This document shows, piece by piece, positions 57,612-64,000 of a stretch of 64,000 bases of DNA. The stretch is from Fulvia fulva. Lineage: Eukaryota > Ascomycota > Dothideomycetes > Mycosphaerellales > Mycosphaerellaceae. Where the stretch lies: positions 62,001 through 126,000 of the forward strand of contig NC_063019.1 of assembly GCF_020509005.1 (NCBI RefSeq), written 5' to 3'. The position numbers and the translations under genes were made by a program. Within the stretch, counting starts at the first letter, position 1. Each line of letters starts with the position of its first letter. Under the pieces are notes generated by a model, which saw nothing but the letters and a program-made list of their open reading frames with translations, was not told where the DNA came from and did not search any database.

Positions 57612-60600
57612 GAATGGACGCAGGAGACTCGTCGTTCGTGTCGTGTTGTCTTTTGCGAACTCGGCTACCATGTTCCCGCCACTTGCAGTCATCGTCATCA
57701 TGCGGTAGAACCATGGAAATGGAAATGGAACCGGAAACATATGCCGAAACGACGGATGCCGAAGCGGATTCTCGACCACGTGACTGGTGTCCTGGAATCA
57801 GGCCAGTTGCTGGCCATGATGGGAGCGTCCGGCGCAGGCAAGACGACGCTGCTCAATCTCCTCAGCGGTCGCGACAGCACGGGACTTGGACGTGGGCACG
57901 TCACCGCATCATGCTCGGCGTCCGGGCAGGCACCGTCGGTAGGCTATGCGGAGCAGATGGACATTCATGAACCGGCGTCCACAGTGCGGGAAGCTATGCT
58001 GTTTTCCGCGCGCCTCCGACAGCCCAAGCATGTACCGGACGCGGAGAAAAGGGCGTGGGTGGACCGCGTGCTTTCCATGTTGGAGCTGGAAGGCCGTGCC
58101 GATGCTGTGATCGGTGCGGCGGGATCGGGCTGGGGGCTGTGTCCCAGTGACCGCAAGCGGGTGACCATCGCCGTGGAAGTGGCCGCCAGACCAGACATCC
58201 TGTTCCTCGACGAACCCACCACGGGGCTGGGCAGTGAGGGTGCACAAACGATCGCGCGCCTGCTTCGAAGACTCGCCGACAGTGGCCAGGCCATAGCCTG
58301 CAGCATACATCAACCCAGCACGAGTACACTCGCCCACTTCGATCGGCTCTTGTTCTTGCACCAGGGCGCGGTCGTCTACTTCGGGCCCTTGGGACCGGGA
58401 CTTTGTCATCCCGTGGAATACGTTGCACGGCACACCTCCTCCGCCTGTCCTGCAGACCAGGCGCCCATTGAGTGGATGACCCAGCAGGTCATCGATCGCT
58501 CTCCAGGCAGCCATGAGACGTGGGCCGATGCATGGGCCAGCGCCGAAGAGGCCAAGCTGCTTCGCATCAGCCTGGAGCCCGCCGTGTCATCGTCGGCAAC
58601 AGTCTCGGGAGCAAAATCGGTGAGAGGGCAGCTTCCGTGTCAAGCATCCATCTGGTGCCAGATCTTCCAACTCACTCTTCGAAACAGTAGAGCCTTGTGG
58701 CGAACACCGGACTATGCCACTGCTCGCTTCTTCAACCATGTCGCCATCGCCGTCATCGTGAGGGCGGTCCTCCCTCATGCCGGCCATTCGCTACGTGACA
58801 TGACGCACAGGATTCTGGCTCTCTGGCAGGTCACCATGCTCCCCGCCTTCATCCTCACCGGTGTGGAATATCGCTTCCATGCTCTCCGACGCCTCGCTCG
58901 TAGGGAGGGCGCCACAGCCACCTACACCAATACCGCGCTTGCAGTCTCGGTAATGTTGTCGGAGTTGCCGTACTGTGTCCTGTGCACGGCAGGCTTTGCG
59001 CTTCCGCTCTTCTCCCTCGTTGGTCCAGTTCTCGGCACGCGAATCGTGTACTTTGTTCTTGGCGTATTCCTGGTGCAGATATTCTGCGTTACCTTTGCGC
59101 AGGCCATCGCCACCCTCACACCACATGAACGCTTTGCGACGCTGCTCAACACGCCAACTATCACTGTCTTTGCCCTTTTCTGCGGCATCTCCGTTCCTCG
59201 TGGCCAACTGCCCGTCTGGCTGCGCGACTGGCTGTACTATCTCAACCCGTGAGTATCGTACGGTGGCATTGAGACACGTCAAACGACGACGCTGACCCCG
59301 CCTACAGGTACACTTGGCTTATGAATGGGCTTGTCACGAATGCGATGCACGAATTCGAGGTCAAGTGCACTCAAAACGAGCTCATCGATTTCACTGTTCC
59401 CCTTGGCCAGACATGTCAGCAAGTCATGTCTCTACCTCTCACCCTGCAGGATCCAGGTTACATAGCCGGCAACACCTCGCAAGTCTGCCACTATTGTCCA
59501 CTGAGCACGGGAGATCAGTACTACGAATCTCTTGGGCTCAGTTATGGCCAGAGATGGAAGTATATGGGTATTTTGTGAGTGCTAAGAGCCTCGAAGACCT
59601 CTTTTGTTGTGGGGGGCTGCTGACAACACAGATAGCTCCGCCTTCTGTATGAGCAACATAGGCTTGATACTCATCACGCAACTGTTTCGACGTCAAGGAC
59701 AGTAGGAAAAGATACAGACAATGCATACGTGGAAGTAGCAACATGCATCTTAATCAATCGACGGTAAGACTCGTTGACAGGTTGACTACCCACCCTTTCG
59801 TGTTCGCATTCGGACTCTCGATTGGTTCTACGTAACTTTTGAGATCTTTTTTACCCGTAGCGACAGTCCTCAGCCCACCGGGAGGCACCTATCTGGACTT
59901 CTTCGAGATCCTAACTTGCAGATATGTACCTACTTCGCAGCCCCTCTAGTCACTGCGTACTCAACTACACTAAGCTATCCTATCTGCACCTGATCCAGGC
60001 GCGTTCGCGATGACGGATCGTAGAGCATCCGGCACAACCGTCGCTCAGTCACGTTTAGACACTACCAGGGTGGAACACAAAGCTGAACAGGACCATCCCC
60101 CTTGCAGAGTAGTCACTGCCTCTAGGCAATATCGACTGCGCCGCTACTGCGGTGACGCTCACACAAGTCTCCCAAGCCCTCACCCCTCATGATCCGAGGG
60201 CAGAAACGCCTGGGTCGCGCGTGAGATGGACCGATTAGATTAACTTACCAGCCATCCTTCTTCCGCTGCATAAGAATGAGGGAAATAGTGAAGTTCCATC
60301 GCTACTGCGATACGTCTTGCAGTCTGCTAGATAGCCAGCATCATCTGACGACGATATCGCGGCCGCCGAATTCCTCTCACCTGCCGAGAGTTGATGCGGC
60401 CAGTAGAACTAGACAAGCGGGGCCACCGTTTTGTGGACTTGACAGTGCAGAAATACCCGTTCCACAAGAGGTAGAAGCAAAGGGTCCACGATGGCGGCAA
60501 TCCACTGCACCCCTTTTCTTTTCTTTACTCACATCTTAGTAACGCTCTTTTCCCAATCTGTCCACGTCGACACAACCTTTTTAGCACCAAAGGGCGCGAG

Positions 60601-61197
60601 GAGGACTCCCCACTTTGGCCGCCGCAGGCAACAATGGCCGCCTCTGCAGCTCGCAGCGAGGTCCGCACAGGCAAGGGCATAAGTGCAGTACCCGGCTGCC
60701 GCGTAACGCATGGTGGCCAGATCCAAGCCCTATCATGCGCTAGTGATGAGTTAGCGTGCGGCGAGCTCGACCTATCGAGGATTTATCTGATGTATTCGTA
60801 GGTGTGATTGCGGAGCACGGTTGTATAAGCTGCGCCCTCATATCCGGAGTCACGACAGCGCGTTGAAGTTTCTCGGTTGGGGGTTTTTTTCTTTTTTTTG
60901 CCCAGCTGTGCCGCGGAGGGTGCTGTTGTTGCTGCTACTCTCGTCTGGCCATGTTGATCGATGTTATTATTACGACGACAAAGTTGCTTACCGTCGTGGT
61001 CGTTGAGATGCTTGTTCTTCCGTCGTGGAGTAAGTAATGCACAGGTGAGGAGCGCCCGGGCATACAATAGTCTACCTTCGCCCGTGACAGTCCGACTGAT
61101 TCACGATGGCGCAACTTCTGTTGCGACTTTGCACATCTCTTACCACGGCTGTTTCAACATGTCCGAAACCCGATGCTGCTGTGTACCGCCATCCTGC

Positions 61198-61213
61198 CCC
61201 CCCCCCCCCCCCC
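61198..61213. repeat. 16-bp poly-C run
   Basis: Uninterrupted C run; its length is uncertain for the same slippage reason as other long homopolymers. Confidence 0.9.
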
Positions 61214-61646
61214 ACGACGACTGCATGCGCGGAAGCAATCACGCCGCGGCACACCTGCGCGATGTGCTGGCGGATATCGCTAGCCTGAGTCCGGCCACGT
61301 GTACTGAACCACCATGCCACTGATGATAGCTCATCGCCGATCTTGGAGCCCATGTAGGAGCACGGATAGGTGGTTCACGAAGCCCATGTTGGAAGAGCAG
61401 ACATCGACCAGCTCCGAAGTTGTCCGCGTATCCTAGTGGCAGGTAAGGTGCTTCAGAGGGTTGGAATTGCGTGCGTATCGGAGCTTATGATTTATGGATA
61501 ATGACTTGCTTGGAGATACACTCTGTTAGTCGGTGAATTACTCCGACAGGGACAATTATGTCAAGAATTACTACGACAGGGACCTACACGGTATCCATAT
61601 TACTGCCACAGGGACCATTATTGCCACATCGTCGTATTCTCACCCC

Positions 61647-61696
61647 AACTCATTTAACCTGCTCTCCCATTCCAGCAGAGCACGTTAAATGAGTTA
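61647..61696. repeat. Inverted repeat able to form a hairpin
   Basis: AACTCATTTAAC at 61648-61659 pairs perfectly with GTTAAATGAGTT at 61684-61695. The inner arms CTGCTCT and AGAGCAC pair 6 of 7, leaving an 11-base loop. The stem is close to 20 bp. Confidence 0.85.
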
Positions 61697-61757
61697 GGGC
61701 AAGGCCAGAAACGCATGGCCTTATAAAGGCGAATGATCGTGAGCTACTGAGCCATAA

Positions 61758-62015
61758 GCAGGTTAATCGTAGAGGTGAATGAACGAGAGGCACGAGCAGC
61801 GCGAGCAGGTTAATCGTGGAGGTGAATGCACGAGAGGCACGAGCAGGGCAATGAGACTATGTGAGCAGGTTAATCGTAGAGATAAATGCACGAGAGGCAC
61901 GAGCAGCGCGAGCAGGTTAGTTTAGTAGAGGTGAATAAACGAGAGGCACGAGTATGGCAATAAGACGATGCGAGCAGGTTAATAACACAATGAGAGCAGG
62001 TTAATAAGACGATAC
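61758..62015. repeat. Minisatellite of alternating 46- and 60-bp units
   Basis: Units start GCAGGTTAATCGTAGAGGTG and contain ACGAGAGGCACGAGCA. Starts at about 61758, 61804, 61864, 61911, 61973 and 61996 give lengths 46, 60, 47 and 62, then two short units. Long units carry an extra GGCAATGAGACTATG-type segment. Confidence 0.85.
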
Positions 62016-62564
62016 GCGGCCAAGAGAGTTCATTCGAGCAGAGTAGAGACAGACAGACACACCCTAAAGCTAATCACAATCCTTGCCTTAGTAGCGGCAC
62101 TAGGCACACCGATTTATAGCGTCGACGTGAACGCCGATAGCAGAACGACTAGCCATAGAGTAACGCTAGCACCTATTACTCGTGTCACCCTCGGCGACAC
62201 GGCCAACATAGCGACGGCATAGTGTTAGGCGAGCTTCACGAAGCTCAGGGCGCTCTATAATGTTGCCGACGTACGTAGCTTCACGAAGCTCGCTAGTAGC
62301 GTTCTTATTAAGATGAGCATTTAGCTCGTAAGCTGCCCACTTCGTAGCAGACCACGACTACTACTTGCTAGCGACTATAGGTTGCCTACGAGTGACTTTC
62401 GTCGTACCCGTAGGACGACCTCTCTTCTTCTTAGGAGCAGGTAGCGGTGCGCTAAGACATGTTAGCTTCGAGGTTATAAAGGGTTAAGAGAACGACAAGC
62501 TCGCTTGTCGTGTTCGAGGCTAAGGAGTGAGACTTACGCAGAGGAGGGACTAGCCGTATCGTCT
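62016..62564. other. Degenerate repeat-like sequence, no gene
   Basis: Frequent TAG/CTA and CGTCGTC steps and stops in all frames. Probably decayed transposon sequence, but no protein or terminal repeat is identifiable. Confidence 0.35.
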
Positions 62565-62930
62565 TCGTCGTCGTCGTTAGTGCTAGCAATATGTTAGATC
62601 GTTGCTCGATGCTTAATATAAAGTGTCTTAATTAAAGCCGAGGACATAATTTGACATATATATTGTGGCCGGAGCCTATGTCGAAGTCGCCGCCGCCGAC
62701 TTCATCGTCGTCGTTATCGTCGTTAGGTGTGCTAGAAACATGTCAGATCGTTACTCGATACTTAACGTGAGGTGAGTGCCTTAACTAAGATCAATTAAGA
62801 CACGAGTCTGACTTATATATTCTAGCCGGAGCCACCGACTATGTCGTCGTCGTCGTCGTCATTGTTGCTAGTAGCATATTAGATTAATGCCGAATGCATA
62901 ATACGAAGCAGCTCGATATACAATTACTAG
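62565..62930. repeat. Diverged direct repeat, period about 145-155 bp
   Basis: Two clear copies and a partial third each contain a CGTCGTCGT tract, a GCTAG..ATGT(T/C)AGATCGTT block and, in the first two, a TATATATT..GGCCGGAGCC block. They may be reiterated LTR-end fragments of the adjacent Copia element. Confidence 0.55.
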
Positions 62931-63208
62931 CCGCTAGCAGTCTAGTCGTCGTCGTCGTTATAAGTATATAGCCTCTTTACTACCTACGTTACGACAATAG
63001 TAACGCTCGATTATAGGGCTAGTAGGCTCGGCGATTATATACGTTATAGCATTGCCCCGTCTAGTATGATTTAACCTACTCCGTTATTAGTTATAGATTA
63101 ATAGTTGATATTTGTTATAGGTCACTAGGTGTCTAATAGTAGAGATGCAACCCTAGTCCGTAGCTATACGTAACTATATACGCTAGTACACGGGTATTTA
63201 CTTTAACA
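62864..63208 (-). repeat. Candidate 3' LTR of the Copia element
   Basis: On the minus strand a purine tract AAGGGGGA ends at 63209 and TGTTAAAG begins at 63208, the expected polypurine tract plus LTR start downstream of pol. A GCAACA end at 62864 gives about 345 bp with TGTTA/CAACA termini. The right-hand start is well supported; the 62864 end is tentative. Confidence 0.5.
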
Positions 63209-64000
63209 TCCCCCTTACGCGTTATTCTATTATATACTGTCTCGTATGTAGTAACGCTAGTACTTTCGTCCGGCTATTAGTATGACGTAAGTCAGTCCCC
63301 CTACTTATTTACTCGTAGTCCCCCTACTTATCTGCCTTTAATAGCGTTACGAGTATATAATACTATCGACCCCCTTGCTCGCTACGCTCTACGTAGGTAC
63401 GAGACTAATAGCCTTTCTAAACTGTTCGAAGGCTCGCTTAGCTAGTAGCTTAGTAAGCCTATTCGCGACCTACTCCTTAGTACTAATATATCGCATTTCG
63501 ACTATATTGTCTTTAACTTTTTTGCGGACGTAGTACTATTAGATATTAATATACTTGCTACGTCTATAGTAGACTAGATTCTTAGCTATCACGATAGTAC
63601 CCTAGTTATTACTATATATAACCGTAGCTATAAGCTGTTCTTTACTAAGTTCCTTAAGCAGTACGCGTAGCTATATAGCCTCTTTTATAGCCTAAGTCTA
63701 ACCTATATACTCTACTTCGTAGGTAGATAGCGCTACCGTCGCTTGTCGCTTACTAGACTAGCTTACGACTACTAATCCGATATTAAAAGCGTAACCCGCT
63801 ATAGAGCGGCGTAAGTCTATATCACTAGCCTAATCGGAGTCGGTATAACTAGCGAGGTGCGTAAAGTTACCGTATATTAGCTTATAGTTAATAGTACCGC
63901 GAAGGTAGCGAAAAATCCCTTTAACTACCCTCTAATAGGTCTCGTCGGGGTTAGAGGAATAGTAACTAACCACTGACATAGTATATACTATGTTAGGCCT
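63209..64000 (-). mobile_element. Ty1/Copia retrotransposon pol 3' end, RIP-damaged, incomplete
   Basis: Minus-strand translation gives the end of Copia reverse transcriptase and RNase H in order. RYLRGTINYKLIYG is followed by YTDSD, RRSIAGYAFNIG, SSKRQATVALST and EVEYIG, then YYRRSKYIN, VEMRYISTKE and NRLTKLLAKRAFEQFRKAI. In-frame TAG stops replace the conserved Trp of YTDSDW and several Gln codons, matching RIP. Pol ends near 63390, before the polypurine tract and LTR. The element continues beyond the window, so its full length is unknown. Confidence 0.85.

Larger units (their letters stand above)
55306..59705 (+). pseudogene. ABCG/PDR full-size transporter frameshifted by a 20-bp duplication
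   Basis: Pleiotropic-drug-resistance transporter, (NBD-TMD)x2. Exons: 55306-57118, 57188-59248, 59308-59574 and 59636-59705, with normal introns of 59-69 bp. Within exon 1 a 20-bp tandem duplication (56747-56786) shifts the frame before the sixth part of the first membrane domain. Without those 20 bp every junction is in phase (1396 aa), so this is the only frame lesion. NBD1 has signature ISGGERRR and CFDDLTRGLDS, but its Walker A is degenerate (SAVPGECT). NBD2 has Walker A GASGAGKTT, a divergent signature (LCPSDRKR) and LDEPTTGLGS, with Gly for the D-loop Asp. Export of a cluster product is the likely former role. Confidence 0.85.
59706..61757. other. About 2 kb without a supported gene
   Basis: Many short open frames on both strands, none with motifs, spliced continuity or a plausible long product. 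Contains a T-rich run near 60880-60900, a 16-C run and a hairpin (both listed). Three imperfect copies of an ATTAC..CGACAGGGAC motif lie at about 61535-61615. Probably gene-free DNA before the transposon-rich edge. Confidence 0.4.

Noticed and set aside
55387..58514. Long minus-strand open frames opposite the PDR transporter
   Set aside because: High GC content gives long antisense frames; all lack motifs, while the plus strand has NBD and membrane signatures.
59706..61400. Small genes in the 59.7-61.4 kb stretch
   Set aside because: Open frames are short, overlapping on both strands and without motifs or supported splicing.
61758..62015. A CRISPR array
   Set aside because: Unit lengths alternate, the intervening segments are themselves repeated, and the host is a fungus; this is a minisatellite.
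1..64000. tRNA or rRNA genes
   Set aside because: I saw no cloverleaf with A/B-box sequences and no rRNA-like stretch; a covariance-model scan would be needed to exclude a tRNA.

Overview
The window is filamentous-ascomycete nuclear DNA, most likely Dothideomycetes (the class is inferred). Genes carry short introns of about 48-87 bp with GT..CTAAC/CTGAC..AG signals. Multidomain polyketide synthases (PKS), a non-ribosomal peptide synthetase (NRPS), P450s and MDR/PDR transporters are clustered. Transposons carry TAG stops at former Gln and Trp codons, the footprint expected from repeat-induced point mutation (RIP). Exon models below were assembled by hand from splice signals, reading frame and conserved motifs; no database search was possible.

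Left half (about 0.9-26.6 kb): an apparently intact secondary-metabolite cluster. It holds a complete highly reducing PKS (minus, 927-9161, seven exons, about 2625 aa, KS-AT-DH-MT-ER-KR-ACP) and a divergent ABCB/MDR exporter (9962-13868). Next come an FSH1/LovG-type serine hydrolase (13995-14905), a cytosolic GH13 alpha-glucosidase (15510-17279), a short-chain dehydrogenase (18260-19116), an unassigned polytopic membrane protein (19133-20326) and three cytochromes P450 (20900-26573). The simplest model is that the PKS makes a reduced methylated chain, the hydrolase releases it, and the P450s and dehydrogenase tailor it. The ABCB protein would export it; the roles of the glucosidase and membrane protein are open. 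No transcription factor gene was seen.

Middle (about 26.7-43.2 kb): a decayed block. A truncated, frameshifted second PKS (27.2-30.3 kb) is followed by a broken NRPS (31.0-40.5 kb). A complete-ended but RIP-damaged hAT transposon (32058-35009) splits its first condensation domain, with a perfect 8-bp target duplication. The NRPS also has frameshifts and an internal deletion fusing an adenylation core to a later condensation domain. A small DUF7918-like gene, a 25-bp tandem repeat and a 5'-truncated amino-acid permease follow.

Right half (43.7-59.7 kb): a second metabolite locus, partly broken. A third reducing PKS (43680-51153) lacks the start of KS, has one in-frame TAG in AT and uses two GC-AG introns. 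Beside it are an apparently intact TauD-type dioxygenase (51290-52507) and an eight-exon epoxide hydrolase (53526-55045). There is also an N-terminally truncated dehydrogenase (52679-53353) and a PDR/ABCG transporter (55306-59705) whose only frame lesion is a 20-bp tandem duplication.

Right edge (59.7-64 kb): no convincing host gene. It holds simple repeats, a hairpin, a two-form minisatellite and the 3' end of a RIP-damaged Ty1/Copia retrotransposon running off the window on the minus strand.
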